Below the pieces are notes generated by a model that was not told the origin of the DNA, did no database searches, and saw only the letters and a program-made list of their open reading frames with translations. A program made the position numbers and the translations under genes. Below are positions 44,095 through 53,690 of a DNA stretch of 56,386 bases, piece after piece. Where the stretch lies: assembly GCA_945863605.1 (NCBI GenBank), contig CAMAZP010000020.1:1-56386 (forward strand), written 5' to 3'. Position 1 is the first letter of the stretch; every line of letters starts with the position of its first letter. This stretch comes from Chitinophaga pinensis. GTDB taxonomy: Bacteria; Bacteroidota; Bacteroidia; Flavobacteriales_D; Crocinitomicaceae.

Positions 44095-44658
44095 ATGGTA
44101 CAAAACGGTATTGAAACAGTATTAAAAAATAATCCAGTTATTCCAGTTGCAACGATTCACAACGCAGAAGAATTGGAGACAATTGTTACAAAAATTCAAG
44201 CAGCAGGTATCAATTGTATTGAAATCACTTTGCGTACAGAATATGCACTAGAAGCAATCAAACTATTAAAAAAGAGAGCTATACTTGGATTTTTTGTAGG
44301 TGTTGGAACGGTCATTCGTACTGAACAAGTAGAACAAGTTAAAGCTTTAGAGGTTGATTTCATCGTTTCCCCTGGCTTAACAGAAAAACTAGCTGAAGCA
44401 TTAGCTGTTTCTGGTATTCCGTATATTCCAGGAGTTTCTACAGTAAGTGAAATTATGTTAGGAATGGAAGAAAATTGCTCTTTTTTCAAGTTTTTTCCAG
44501 CAAATCTTTCTGGTGGAATTGAGGCATTAAAAGCATTCGGACAATTGTTTCCAACCGTGAAATTTTGTCCAACAGGCGGCATCACAGAAAGTACTTACGA
44601 AAGCTATTTAGCTGAAAAAAATATTATTTCTGTGGGTGGAAGTTGGATGATTAAATAA
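44095..44658 (+). CDS. eda: KDPG aldolase
   Basis: 187 residues, slightly shorter than the usual 200-215. Splits KDPG into pyruvate and glyceraldehyde-3-phosphate. Glu43 and Arg47 in IEITLRTEYAL and the Schiff-base Lys132 in FFKFFPAN are present, as are GVGTVI and SPGL. Starts 2 nt after edd. The pathway from glucose-6-phosphate is complete in this operon. It ends convergently against the ABC operon, 15 nt away. Confidence 0.95.
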   Translation: MVQNGIETVLKNNPVIPVATIHNAEELETIVTKIQAAGINCIEITLRTEYALEAIKLLKKRAILGFFVGVGTVIRTEQVEQVKALEVDFIVSPGLTEKLAEALAVSGIPYIPGVSTVSEIMLGMEENCSFFKFFPANLSGGIEALKAFGQLFPTVKFCPTGGITESTYESYLAEKNIISVGGSWMIK

Positions 44659-44673
44659 TAGCTTAAATAACGG

Positions 44674-45378
44674 TTAGGATTTAGTTTCCAATAAACTAAT
44701 CAATTCAAGTTTGCTTAGACCACTTGCTTTCTGCAAAGATTTGTTTTTCAGGGCTATAAATTCTATTTTATTTTCAATGCATAAATCCAAATCGTGGGTG
44801 GAAAAAACGATACATTTTTGCTTTTCACTAGCTATTTGTAGTAATTTATCTACTAGAATTTGCTTGTTGGCATAATCTAAAAAGGCACTTGGTTCATCGA
44901 GTAAAAGAACAGGTGTTTCTTGAACAATCGCTCGTGCAATCGCGCAAAGTTGTCGTTCGCCATCACTTAATGAAAGGGTCTCTTTTTGGAGAAATGTTTC
45001 AATTCCAATTTCGTTTGCAACTTGATTCACAAAATCCCAATCAGCTTGATTCAAACGGCCTAAAGTATTCGTATAAGGTGCACGACCTAATGCCAAATAA
45101 TTAGCAACAGTAAGAAAGTCAATTCCGTCAAATTTACTTTCAACAAAAGCAATAGTTTTTGATTTATCAATGGCATTTGCATTTTTAATAGAAACTGAGT
45201 TTATACTTATTTCTCCTGCTAGTAAGGTCGTTTGACCAGTTATCGTTCGTAAAAAGGTAGATTTTCCACTTCCATTTCTTCCAACTAAAGCATAGACATT
45301 TCCTGCCTCCAAAGTCAAATCTGTCACTTTCAAAAGTGGATTTTTGTAACCTATTTCTGCTTGTTTGAAGTGAATCAT
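44674..45378 (-). CDS. ABC transporter ATP-binding protein, FecE/BtuD type
   Basis: 234 residues. Walker A VGRNGSGKST, signature LSDGERQLCAIARAI and Walker B VLLLDEPSAFLD are all present. Powers import of iron-siderophore, heme or cobalamin together with the FecCD permease whose gene overlaps it by 4 nt. The N-terminal Q/N-rich linker is ordinary. Third component of a binding-protein-dependent importer. Confidence 0.93.
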   Translation of the reverse strand: MIHFKQAEIGYKNPLLKVTDLTLEAGNVYALVGRNGSGKSTFLRTITGQTTLLAGEISINSVSIKNANAIDKSKTIAFVESKFDGIDFLTVANYLALGRAPYTNTLGRLNQADWDFVNQVANEIGIETFLQKETLSLSDGERQLCAIARAIVQETPVLLLDEPSAFLDYANKQILVDKLLQIASEKQKCIVFSTHDLDLCIENKIEFIALKNKSLQKASGLSKLELISLLETKS

Positions 45379-46373
45379 TTCATTTTTCTAATTAGTACAA
45401 AAATCACGAAAGGTGCTCCAATTAAGGAAGTTAGTACGTTGATTGGCAATTGAATTTCACTTTCTACAACTTGAATAAGTATGTCGCAAAGCACCAAAAA
45501 CGCACTACCAATCAACAAGTTACCAGCGATTAAGTAGAAGTGATTTTGTGTTTTTAGTAAAATACGTGTAATATTTGGAACAGCTAAACCAACAAAGGCG
45601 ATTGGTCCACAAAAAGCGGTGATTAATCCTGTAAACAAAGCTGTGATAATCAAAATGATAATTCGCGTTTGTTGAATTTTTATTCCCAACAAAGAAGCAG
45701 CATTTTCACCTAAAACCAATAGATTCAAAGGTTTCACAATCAGTGCACTTAAAATTATTCCAATCACAAAAAGTAAAAGTATCAAGGGGATTTGTTCGAG
45801 CAAAACATTTTGTAAAGATCCCATCGACCAAAGGGTAAAGCTTTTTAATTGTTCGGCTTTAGAGCTGATTTCAAGAAACGAAACAATCGCTGAGGTGAAA
45901 CTTCCAAACATCAAACCGACTAACAAAAGAGAAACTTGCGATTTTAAGAAACCTACCACCGTCATCATCAGCATTCCCGCCGCAAAAGCACCAATTAATG
46001 CAGAACTAATCAAACCGAGATTCGTTCCAAAAAACTGAATTCCAGTCAATAAACTAATTGCTACCATCAAACTCGCTCCAGAATTAATTCCTAAAACATA
46101 AGGACCAGCAAGTGGATTATTGAAAAGCGTTTGCATTAACATTCCAGCCAATGATAGTCCAGCCCCAGCGACGCAAGCCATTATTAATCGTGGGAATCGG
46201 AACTCTTTTGCTAATAATTGTGCTGTGTTTGTGGAATCGTAAGCAAAAATTGCGTTTTTAAAGTCTGTCAACGAAATTTCTTGTTGTCCAACGGTCAAAT
46301 GAAAGTAAGCAATCAATGGGAAAATCAAAAGCGAAACTACTAAAAACCAGTTTATTCGTTGCGTTTCAATCAT
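45375..46373 (-). CDS. FecCD-family ABC permease
   Basis: 332 residues, about nine to ten membrane segments. NPLAGPYVLGINSGASL, LMVAISL and GPIAFVGLAVPNITRILL are FecCD/BtuC hallmarks, the last being the coupling region to the ATPase. Overlaps both neighbours by 4 nt. Substrate likely a siderophore, heme or cobalamin; sequence alone does not decide. Confidence 0.93.
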   Translation of the reverse strand: MIETQRINWFLVVSLLIFPLIAYFHLTVGQQEISLTDFKNAIFAYDSTNTAQLLAKEFRFPRLIMACVAGAGLSLAGMLMQTLFNNPLAGPYVLGINSGASLMVAISLLTGIQFFGTNLGLISSALIGAFAAGMLMMTVVGFLKSQVSLLLVGLMFGSFTSAIVSFLEISSKAEQLKSFTLWSMGSLQNVLLEQIPLILLLFVIGIILSALIVKPLNLLVLGENAASLLGIKIQQTRIIILIITALFTGLITAFCGPIAFVGLAVPNITRILLKTQNHFYLIAGNLLIGSAFLVLCDILIQVVESEIQLPINVLTSLIGAPFVIFVLIRKMK

Positions 46374-47482
46374 TCTACCAATTTATAAAAATACAATTTA
46401 TCATTGGAAGTTTTTCCGGATTTAATAGTTTGTAAATCTCGTAAAAACCAATGAGGTTGAACGGTACTATTTTCCCAAAAATTATTCATATTTGCTGAAT
46501 AACAGTAAATTTTTCCTTTTTGAAAAACGTTTAAAAATGCCGCCTTCGGATTTGATTTTAGAATTTCTGCCTTACTTCCAAAACCAGGATTTAACCAAAT
46601 AGTTGCATTTTCAGCATCTTTAATAACTTGTTCCATCGGTAAAGCTAAACTTCCTGTTCCTTTTGTGTTGGCGTACAAATAGTTGATTCCAGCGTCTTTC
46701 AATAAAATGGCTTGATAGCTTTCACCAGCTGGTGCGTACCAATAATCTCCCATTTGATTTCCAAGTAGAAAAATTTCTTTGTTTTTGATTTGTTTACCCG
46801 CCACAATTCCTTGAGAATATAAGGTGTTTAGTCGAGCGATTCTTTCTTTTGCTTGTTCTTGTTTACCGGTCAAATAACCAAAAAGTAAGAGCCAATCTGC
46901 TTTTCCCAATGGAGTGGTTTCGCGCCAATCATAATTTGGGATACTCGTAATTCCAAGTTTTTCAAACTGTTTTTGTTGTGATAATTCCCCACTAAAAGCG
47001 CTGTAAATCATTGTTTTAGTTTTAGATACAAGCAGTTTTTCAATTGAAATTTGACCTTCGTCACCAAGCGATACAATCTTTTCAGTTTTCACACCTTTTT
47101 TCACTTGTTGATTGTAAACAAACTTCACATCCGAAATCGCTGAAATGAAATTAATCGCATTTAATTCTGAAAGCATTCCAATATGAGTTGCTGAAAGCAC
47201 AGCCAATTTCTTAGTAGGAAGTTGAATAATTTTGGTGGAATTAACTCCTTGGTTTGTTGCTTTTCCAAAAGTTTTAAAGGTAAAAACTTGCTTTGGATTA
47301 TCAGGATTAGTGATTTGAATAATTACTTGATTTTCCGTTTCAAAAATCTTCAACCAGCGACTATGTTTACACACGTTTTTAGAAGAATCAGTGATTTTTA
47401 TTTCCTTGTTTGAGTTTGAATTACAAGCACTTAAAGCGATCAGTAAAAAAAATAAAACAAATGAAAATCTACTGAAAATCAT
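46370..47482 (-). CDS. periplasmic substrate-binding lipoprotein, FecB/BtuF type
   Basis: 370 residues. Lipobox LIALSAC. A binding-protein fold is indicated by KKLAVLSATHIGMLSELNAI, IVSLGDEGQISIEKLL and GNQMGDYWYAPAGESY. Length and order fit helical-backbone metal-receptor proteins that feed FecCD permeases. Starts 9 nt after panB. No cobalamin riboswitch was recognised upstream of the operon, which slightly favours an iron chelate over vitamin B12. Confidence 0.88.
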   Translation of the reverse strand: MIFSRFSFVLFFLLIALSACNSNSNKEIKITDSSKNVCKHSRWLKIFETENQVIIQITNPDNPKQVFTFKTFGKATNQGVNSTKIIQLPTKKLAVLSATHIGMLSELNAINFISAISDVKFVYNQQVKKGVKTEKIVSLGDEGQISIEKLLVSKTKTMIYSAFSGELSQQKQFEKLGITSIPNYDWRETTPLGKADWLLLFGYLTGKQEQAKERIARLNTLYSQGIVAGKQIKNKEIFLLGNQMGDYWYAPAGESYQAILLKDAGINYLYANTKGTGSLALPMEQVIKDAENATIWLNPGFGSKAEILKSNPKAAFLNVFQKGKIYCYSANMNNFWENSTVQPHWFLRDLQTIKSGKTSNDKLYFYKLVE

Positions 47483-47491
47483 AGTCCAAAC

Positions 47492-48307
47492 TTAATATTG
47501 TTCTGATTCGTTAGGAAAATCTCCAGCTTTTACGTCGCGAATATATTCTTGAAACGAACGCATCATTTGTTCGTGTAAATTATTGTACTTACGCAAAAAT
47601 CGTGGACTGAATTCATTGTTGATTCCAAGCATATCATGAACTACTAAAACTTGGCCATCAACACCGTTTCCAGCGCCTATTCCAATTATAGGAATCGTTA
47701 CCATTTGCGCTACTTTAGCTGCTAATTTTGCTGGAATTTTCTCTAGAACAATGGCAAAACAACCTGCTGCTTCTAGGGCTTTTGCGTCTTCAATCAAGCG
47801 ATTTGCTTCCTCTTCTTCTTTCGCTCGAACGACGTAGGTTCCAAATTTATAAATCGATTGTGGCGTTAAACCCAAATGTCCCATTACAGGAATTCCAGCT
47901 GTTAAAATTCGTTTGATAGATTCCAAAATTTCTTGTCCTCCTTCCATTTTTACAGCGTGTCCACCTGATTCTTTCATAATCCTAATAGCACTAGAAAGCG
48001 CTTCTTTTGAATTTCCTTGGTAAGAACCAAAGGGTAAATCAACCACAACCAACGCTCTATCAACAGCTCTCACAACAGAAGAAGCGTGGTAAATCATTTG
48101 GTCTAAAGTAATAGGTAAGGTTGTTTCGTGTCCTGCCATGACGTTAGAAGCTGAGTCACCAACAAGGATGATATCCATTCCAGCTTCGTCGATAATTCTA
48201 GCAGTAGAAAAATCATAACCTGTTAACATAGATATTTTTACACCCGCGTTTTTCATTTCTTGCAAGGTGTGCGTTGTTACTTTTTTTACGTTTTTATGGA
48301 CAGACAT
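47492..48307 (-). CDS. panB: 3-methyl-2-oxobutanoate hydroxymethyltransferase
   Basis: 271 residues from ATG 48305-48307 ([10 protein letters not shown]); a longer start at 48343 is unlikely. First committed step of pantothenate and CoA synthesis: adds a hydroxymethyl group from methylene-tetrahydrofolate to ketoisovalerate. [35 protein letters not shown] and [13 protein letters not shown] are typical, and metal ligands Asp and Glu lie in these. First gene of the operon with the ABC importer. An imperfect palindrome GTCAA-CGTT-TTGAC lies upstream at 48339-48352. Confidence 0.95.
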   Translation of the reverse strand: MSVHKNVKKVTTHTLQEMKNAGVKISMLTGYDFSTARIIDEAGMDIILVGDSASNVMAGHETTLPITLDQMIYHASSVVRAVDRALVVVDLPFGSYQGNSKEALSSAIRIMKESGGHAVKMEGGQEILESIKRILTAGIPVMGHLGLTPQSIYKFGTYVVRAKEEEEANRLIEDAKALEAAGCFAIVLEKIPAKLAAKVAQMVTIPIIGIGAGNGVDGQVLVVHDMLGINNEFSPRFLRKYNNLHEQMMRSFQEYIRDVKAGDFPNESEQY

Positions 48308-48533
48308 TGAACTGAAAGTTGAGAACTGAAAGTAAATAGTCAACGTTTTGACAAGCTCAGCAAAAGAAGTTAATTAATAACAGACTTCAATTTTACTAAA
48401 TACTTTAAGCTGTGTTAAAATGTAAAAATAGAAAATTATGAGTTTAAAATCTGTTTCATTGTTATAAAAAACGATTACGTAACAATTTTTGTTATTAAAT
48501 TATGATTTATTTTGCTTTAGAAAAATAGAATCA

Positions 48534-49163
48534 ATGAAGATTGAAACAGAGTTTAAAGAAGCTATTCTTGCATTACCTGAGAAAGAAAAAGATAAATTGC
48601 TAATTCGACTGATCAAAAAAGACAAGGTTTTGGTGAATCAACTCTATTTTCAATTGTTAGAAACGAAATCGGTGGAGGCTTTTAGATCTGAATTAGAGGA
48701 AAGATTTCAAAGAATTGTCGCAGCTGTTAAGATTCGTTTTTATTCCTCTGATATTTACTTACAAGAAGTCAAAGAAATGAGTGGAATGATCAACGAACTT
48801 GTTTCAACCACTAAAGATAAATACAGTGAACCATACTTGAATCTAAAAATGTTGATTATTTCGCTAACGTATTTAAAAGACGAATTGAACCGAGAAATGC
48901 CGAATAGATCGTATGCTTTTAATATCTATGTGATTGCGAGAAGTTTTAAAATAATGACACAAATCAAGACAATGCACGAAGATTTACAATACGATTTTAA
49001 AGAGGATATTGAAACTTTGGGAGAATTGATTACTTGTTTTCCGAACATAATGAAATTAAGTATTTACAACGGTTTGGATGTAAATTGGCTGATAAATTTT
49101 GAAATCCCTGATGATATTGTTGTTATTCAAAAAGATCTGCGCGCAAGGGGATTTTTGAAGTAG
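48534..49163 (+). CDS. conserved-looking protein of unknown function
   Basis: 209 residues from ATG 48534 (MKIETEFKEAILALP); a longer start at 48489 adds an unlikely tail. Almost wholly helical and charged (KEKDKLLIRLIKKDKVL, SYAFNIYVIARSFKIM) with no signal peptide or known motif. Cytoplasmic protein of unknown function, seemingly monocistronic, between panB (divergent) and miaB. Confidence 0.75.
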   Translation: MKIETEFKEAILALPEKEKDKLLIRLIKKDKVLVNQLYFQLLETKSVEAFRSELEERFQRIVAAVKIRFYSSDIYLQEVKEMSGMINELVSTTKDKYSEPYLNLKMLIISLTYLKDELNREMPNRSYAFNIYVIARSFKIMTQIKTMHEDLQYDFKEDIETLGELITCFPNIMKLSIYNGLDVNWLINFEIPDDIVVIQKDLRARGFLK

Positions 49164-49330
49164 AATTTGGGATTTTTAACATCGATTAAAAAATTACCAA
49201 TTTCAAACGTAGATTTGTAAACCAATAAGCAAAGTAATTCTTGTTTATTTTTCTTGGTAATTCACAATGATTGCCTTCAATAATTATAAGCAATTAAAAA
49301 TTTTGTTTGTTTTTTTAATTAGGTGTCATT

Positions 49331-49360
49331 TTGTCAGTCTTTGATTAATACTTATTTTTG
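49331..49360 (+). promoter_or_regulatory. miaB promoter
   Basis: TTG (49331-49333), 19 nt, then TATTTTTG (49353-49360) fits the Bacteroidota consensus; the same octamer as in the CRISPR repeat. Start of RNA near 49366, 16 nt before the ATG. The remainder of 49164-49330 is AT-rich with no gene seen. Confidence 0.75.
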
Positions 49361-49381
49361 CCAACCAAATCAAGAACAACT

Positions 49382-50818
49382 ATGTCTCACGAAAATAAAG
49401 TAATTGATGAATCAAAACAAGGTGAAGCAATAATGCTAATCGATTCAGAAAATATAACTGCTCAAAAGAAATTATACATTGAAAGTTATGGTTGTCAGAT
49501 GAATTTCTCGGATAGTGAAGTTGTTGCGTCCATTATGAAAAAAGACGGCTATTCAACTACTCGAAATGTCGATGAAGCAGATGTTGTATTAATAAATACG
49601 TGTTCCATTCGTGAAAATGCCGAAACACGCGTTCGTAATCGCTTGACTGAATTCAAAAAGAAAAAAGAAGACAATCCCGAATTGGTTGTTGGGATTTTGG
49701 GTTGTATGGCAGAACGCTTAAAAAAAAATCTTCTCGAAGAAGAAAAATTGGTGGATTTAGTTGCAGGTCCCGATGCATACCGCGATTTACCAAATCTAAT
49801 TGTAGAGGTAGGAACAGGACAAAAAGCAGTAAATGTATTGCTTTCACGTGATGAAACCTACGCTGATATTTCTCCTGTTCGTTTAGATCAAGGTGGGATT
49901 TCTGCTTTTGTAACAATAATGCGCGGTTGCGATAATATGTGCTCTTTTTGCGTTGTGCCTTTCACACGTGGAAGAGAGCGGTCAAGAGATCCGCAAACAA
50001 TCGTAGAAGAATGCCGAGATTTGTTTGAAAAAGGTTACCGAGAAGTGACACTTTTAGGACAAAATGTAGACAGTTACCGTTGGAATATTAGTTCGAAAGG
50101 AGAAATTAAAGACGCTTCACAACCTACAACAAATTTTGCACAATTGATGGAAATGGTGGCTTTGGTTTCACCCGAGTTACGTGTGCGATTCAGTACTTCG
50201 CATCCAAAAGATATGACTGATGATGTATTGGAAATTATGGCGAAATACGAAAATATTTGTCCTTACATTCATTTGCCTGTTCAGTCGGGAAATACTGACG
50301 TTTTATACCGTATGAACCGTGGCTACTCACGTGAATGGTATTTGGAACGCATCGATGCAATTAAACAAATCATTCCTGATTGTGCGATTTCAACAGATAT
50401 TATTACTGGATTTTGTGGCGAAACAGATGCTGAACACGCGGAAACGTTAAGTTTAATGGACAGCGTTCAATATGATTTTGCTTATATGTTCAAATATTCA
50501 GAACGTCCAAAAACACTGGCTGAAAGACGTTTTGCTGACGATGTTCCCGAAAATGTGAAAGGAAAACGATTGGATCAAATCATTGAGAAACAATTGGCTT
50601 CTTCTTTGGCATCAAATAAACGTCAAATTGGTACCGTTCAAAAAGTATTGATTGAAGGTAAATCGAAACGTTCAAACGAACATTTATGCGGTAGAACTGG
50701 AAGAAATTCAATGGTTATTTTCCCGAAATTAGATTGTGAAAAAGGGCAATATGTGATGGTACGCATCGACGAATGTACCTCTGCAACTTTAATGGGAGAA
50801 ATCGTTTCTAAATGTTAA
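49382..50818 (+). CDS. miaB: tRNA-2-methylthio-N6-dimethylallyladenosine synthase
   Basis: 478 residues from ATG 49382; the TTG at 49358 lies inside the promoter and is not a start. Radical-SAM enzyme that methylthiolates A37 of tRNAs reading U-starting codons. N-terminal MTTase domain with [26 protein letters not shown] and GCMAERLKK, radical-[22 protein letters not shown], and a C-terminal TRAM domain. All six cluster cysteines are visible. First gene of a compact row with the sigma-54 activator, lptE and others. Confidence 0.95.
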   Translation: MSHENKVIDESKQGEAIMLIDSENITAQKKLYIESYGCQMNFSDSEVVASIMKKDGYSTTRNVDEADVVLINTCSIRENAETRVRNRLTEFKKKKEDNPELVVGILGCMAERLKKNLLEEEKLVDLVAGPDAYRDLPNLIVEVGTGQKAVNVLLSRDETYADISPVRLDQGGISAFVTIMRGCDNMCSFCVVPFTRGRERSRDPQTIVEECRDLFEKGYREVTLLGQNVDSYRWNISSKGEIKDASQPTTNFAQLMEMVALVSPELRVRFSTSHPKDMTDDVLEIMAKYENICPYIHLPVQSGNTDVLYRMNRGYSREWYLERIDAIKQIIPDCAISTDIITGFCGETDAEHAETLSLMDSVQYDFAYMFKYSERPKTLAERRFADDVPENVKGKRLDQIIEKQLASSLASNKRQIGTVQKVLIEGKSKRSNEHLCGRTGRNSMVIFPKLDCEKGQYVMVRIDECTSATLMGEIVSKC

Positions 50819-50828
50819 TTTACTAGTT

Positions 50829-52073
50829 ATGAACCTACAACAAGTTAAACAGCGTTTTGGTATTATTGGTAATTCTCCATTACTCAATCGTGCCTTGGAG
50901 GTTGCTATTCAAGTTGCCCCAACTGATATTTCTGTTTTGGTGACGGGTGAAAGTGGTACTGGAAAAGAAATTATTCCGCAAGTGATTCATAATTTGAGTT
51001 CTCGAAAACATGGCGAATACATTGCTGTAAACTGTGGTGCTATTCCTGAAGGAACAATAGATTCTGAATTATTTGGTCATGAGAAAGGTTCGTTTACTGG
51101 GGCTTCTGGAAGTCGTCAAGGTTATTTTGAGGTGGCAAATGGAGGTACAATATTTTTAGATGAAGTAGCTGAATTACCGATGCAAACACAAGTTCGCTTA
51201 TTACGCGTTTTGGAAACAGGTGAATTCATTCGAGTTGGTTCTTCAAAAGCAATTAAAACGAATGTTCGAGTTGTGGCTGCGACCAATGAAAATATGCAAC
51301 GTGCAATTACATCAGGAAAATTCAGAGAAGATTTGTTTTACCGTTTAAGCACTGTTCCAATTCAATTACCTGCTTTACGAAATCGTCAAGAAGATATTCA
51401 TTTGATTTTCAGAAAATTTGCACACGATTTCGCTGAAAAATATAGAATGCCAGCAATTAAATTAAATGACGATGCAGTACAGTTACTAGTAAATTACCCA
51501 TGGCCAGGAAATATTCGCCAATTGAAAAATTTAGTGGAACAATTATCTGTAATTGAAACTGCTAGAGATATAGATGGTTTTATTCTATCTAGTTATTTGC
51601 CACAAATAACTGAAAAACTACCCCAAGTTATCGGTGAAAATTCACAAGAAAATTTCTCAGAACGCGAATTGATGTATAAAGTGCTTTTCGATATGAAAAA
51701 GGATTTGAACGAATTAAAAAAATTAGTAGTTGAAATTCTCCAACAAGGAAGTGCTGTTTCTTTGACTTCTGACCAAAGTGCTGTTGTTAATCGTATTTAT
51801 CAAGAAGTAAATGAAAATGTAAAAAATACAGGATTGTTACTTCCTTCAGCTCCAATTAAGGAATCTAATTTTAATTTCCCTAATTCTACTGAACAATTCG
51901 AAACACATGTTGAAGTGGAAGAATCATTATCCTTGGAAGATCGTGAAAAAGAATTAATTAGTAAAGCTCTAGAAAAACACCGCGGAAAACGAAAATATGC
52001 AGCTAGCGAATTGGGAATTTCTGAGCGTACTTTGTATCGAAAAATTAAAGAATACAAGCTAATGGACCTATGA
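50829..52073 (+). CDS. sigma-54 activator, AAA+ plus Fis-type HTH, no sensor domain
   Basis: 414 residues. The AAA+ domain starts at once (Walker A GESGTGKE at 40-47; LFGHEKGSFTGASGSR; FLDEVAELP; FREDLFYRLSTVPI), so there is no receiver or GAF domain. The sigma-54 contact loop is GSFTGA (87-92) rather than GAFTGA. A 130-residue linker leads to a Fis-type HTH (RKYAASELGISERTLYRKI). Such regulators need oligomerisation control from elsewhere. It overlaps lptE by 4 nt (ATGA) and follows miaB by 10 nt. Confidence 0.9.
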   Translation: MNLQQVKQRFGIIGNSPLLNRALEVAIQVAPTDISVLVTGESGTGKEIIPQVIHNLSSRKHGEYIAVNCGAIPEGTIDSELFGHEKGSFTGASGSRQGYFEVANGGTIFLDEVAELPMQTQVRLLRVLETGEFIRVGSSKAIKTNVRVVAATNENMQRAITSGKFREDLFYRLSTVPIQLPALRNRQEDIHLIFRKFAHDFAEKYRMPAIKLNDDAVQLLVNYPWPGNIRQLKNLVEQLSVIETARDIDGFILSSYLPQITEKLPQVIGENSQENFSERELMYKVLFDMKKDLNELKKLVVEILQQGSAVSLTSDQSAVVNRIYQEVNENVKNTGLLLPSAPIKESNFNFPNSTEQFETHVEVEESLSLEDREKELISKALEKHRGKRKYAASELGISERTLYRKIKEYKLMDL

Positions 52074-52579
52074 AATTCGGCACACTTATTTTACTTATAA
52101 TTCTACTTTCATCTTGTTGGCCATCGAGTGTTTCCTTTAAAGACAAAGGTTCAATGCCCGAAGAATGGAAAACATTTTCTGTGAAGACTTTAGAGGTTTT
52201 AGCGCCCAATGCACCTTTGAGTTATAGTGCAAGTTTGACGGAACAATTAAAAGACGGAATTCAAAACAACACACGATTATTGTTGAATACTAATTTTGGA
52301 AAAGGCGAAGTAAACATTGATGGAAAAATAACAAATTACAGTGTTAACCCAATCGCAATTCAAGGAAAAGATAACGCTACCCAAAATCGTTTGACAATTA
52401 CCGTTCAATTTTCCATCGAAATAACAAAGCCGAAAGAAGAATTAATTTCTGTAACTTCAACCCGATTTTCAGATTTTGATGCCAATACTAATTTAGCAGG
52501 CGTCGAATCTAAATTGTTAGAAGAAATTAATACGCAAATCATTCAAGATGTTATTAATAAATTGATGAGTAACTGGTGA
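52070..52579 (+). CDS. lptE: LptE-family lipoprotein
   Basis: 169 residues. Lipobox LIILLSSC. The fold order (VKTLEVLAPNAPLSYSAS, TRLLLNTNFGKGEVNIDGKI) fits LptE, the outer-membrane plug partner of LptD in lipopolysaccharide delivery; Bacteroidota LptE genes often lie in this neighbourhood of miaB, an EBP and secG. The assignment rests on that context and pattern. It overlaps the next gene by a single base. Confidence 0.75.
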   Translation: MKFGTLILLIILLSSCWPSSVSFKDKGSMPEEWKTFSVKTLEVLAPNAPLSYSASLTEQLKDGIQNNTRLLLNTNFGKGEVNIDGKITNYSVNPIAIQGKDNATQNRLTITVQFSIEITKPKEELISVTSTRFSDFDANTNLAGVESKLLEEINTQIIQDVINKLMSNW

Positions 52580-53688
52580 TGTTAAGTTCAGAATATATCC
52601 ACGAAAAGATTTTAGATACCTCTTCCTGCACTAGCGAAGATGTTCGGAAATTAGCTGAGTTAATGGAGTTGTATCCTTACGTTTCTTCTTTTCCTATTTT
52701 GTATTTGAAAGCACTTTCCAATAGTAAAGACGTACGTTTAGAAAGTGAAATAGAAAAATATGCTTACCGAATTTCTTCACGTGAAGTGTTGTTTGAATTA
52801 TTAAATCCAAGATTTGATTTAGAAATTGAAAATCCTGTTACAGAAACTGTTGAAGTTGAAGAAGAAAAAGTTCCTCAAGCGCAAACTCCAATCGAAGAAG
52901 AAATTGAGAATCCTGTTATAGAAAAGTTTGAAGTTGAAGATGAAAATACTGGAGAACAACAAGAAATTATTGAAGAAGTCGAGGATACTATTTTAGAAAC
53001 GGTTCATGTTGAGGAAGAAAAAAAACCTGAAGTTCAAGCAGAAACTGTTGAAGAAGTTGAAAACCCTATTTTAGAGATAACTGAAGTTGAAAAAGAAATA
53101 GTTCATGAAGAAAAAAGTATTGAATTTAAAAAAGAAATCGATGAATTGGAACAATTAATTCAATCCGCGGCTATTTCATCGAGCTTTATAGAAACCAATT
53201 ATCACGAGGAAGAAAAAGAAACGAAGCTTGAACTGGAGATTGAAAAAACACCTGAATCAGAGTTTGAAGCAGAAAAAAAGATTGAAAAATTTACAACAAT
53301 TGAAAATACTGAAATTGAATCCCAAAGTGAGCGAAGTTTTAGTTCTTGGTTGAGTTTAGGGGCTACAACTTCTGTTGTAAATCCTATCGAAACAAAGGTA
53401 ATTAAAGATGAATCTAAACAAGCTGAAGTTGAGGATGAGCCTAAGAAAATCGAATATTACAATTTCGAAAAACCTAAGAAAGAATTTTATTCTCCAATTA
53501 AAAAAGCGAAAGAAAGTTTGAGTGAAAACAATATGCCTGTAAGTGAAACTTTGGCAAAAATTTTCGCTCTTCAAGGCAATTATCCGAAATCAATTTACGT
53601 TTATCAGCAATTAATCTTGATTTTTCCCGAAAAAAAGAGTTTCTTTGCAACCCAAATTAAAAATTTAAAGAAAAAACTTAATTCTTAG
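52579..53688 (+). CDS. acidic repeat protein of unknown function
   Basis: 369 residues from the ATG at 52579, which shares its A with the lptE stop TGA; a GTG one codon earlier is possible. N-terminal part (TSSCTSEDVRKLAELMELYPY, then FPILYLKAL) is helical and orderly. The middle, roughly 90-250, is a very acidic low-complexity region with imperfect repeats of the form EN/DxPxx-E-x-VE-x-E about 35-40 residues apart. The C-terminus (LAKIFALQGNYPKSIYVYQQ) looks like a TPR helix pair. No function known; position between lptE and secG suggests an envelope-linked role. Confidence 0.75.
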   Translation: MLSSEYIHEKILDTSSCTSEDVRKLAELMELYPYVSSFPILYLKALSNSKDVRLESEIEKYAYRISSREVLFELLNPRFDLEIENPVTETVEVEEEKVPQAQTPIEEEIENPVIEKFEVEDENTGEQQEIIEEVEDTILETVHVEEEKKPEVQAETVEEVENPILEITEVEKEIVHEEKSIEFKKEIDELEQLIQSAAISSSFIETNYHEEEKETKLELEIEKTPESEFEAEKKIEKFTTIENTEIESQSERSFSSWLSLGATTSVVNPIETKVIKDESKQAEVEDEPKKIEYYNFEKPKKEFYSPIKKAKESLSENNMPVSETLAKIFALQGNYPKSIYVYQQLILIFPEKKSFFATQIKNLKKKLNS

Positions 53689-53690
53689 AC

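Noticed and set aside
48308..48533. Cobalamin riboswitch upstream of the panB/ABC operon
   Set aside because: No B12 box or matching structure seen; only a short GTCAA/TTGAC palindrome and two ACTGAAAGT copies.
49358..49381. TTG start of miaB eight codons upstream
   Set aside because: The TTG is part of the TATTTTTG promoter element, and the ATG at 49382 begins a normal MiaB N-terminus.
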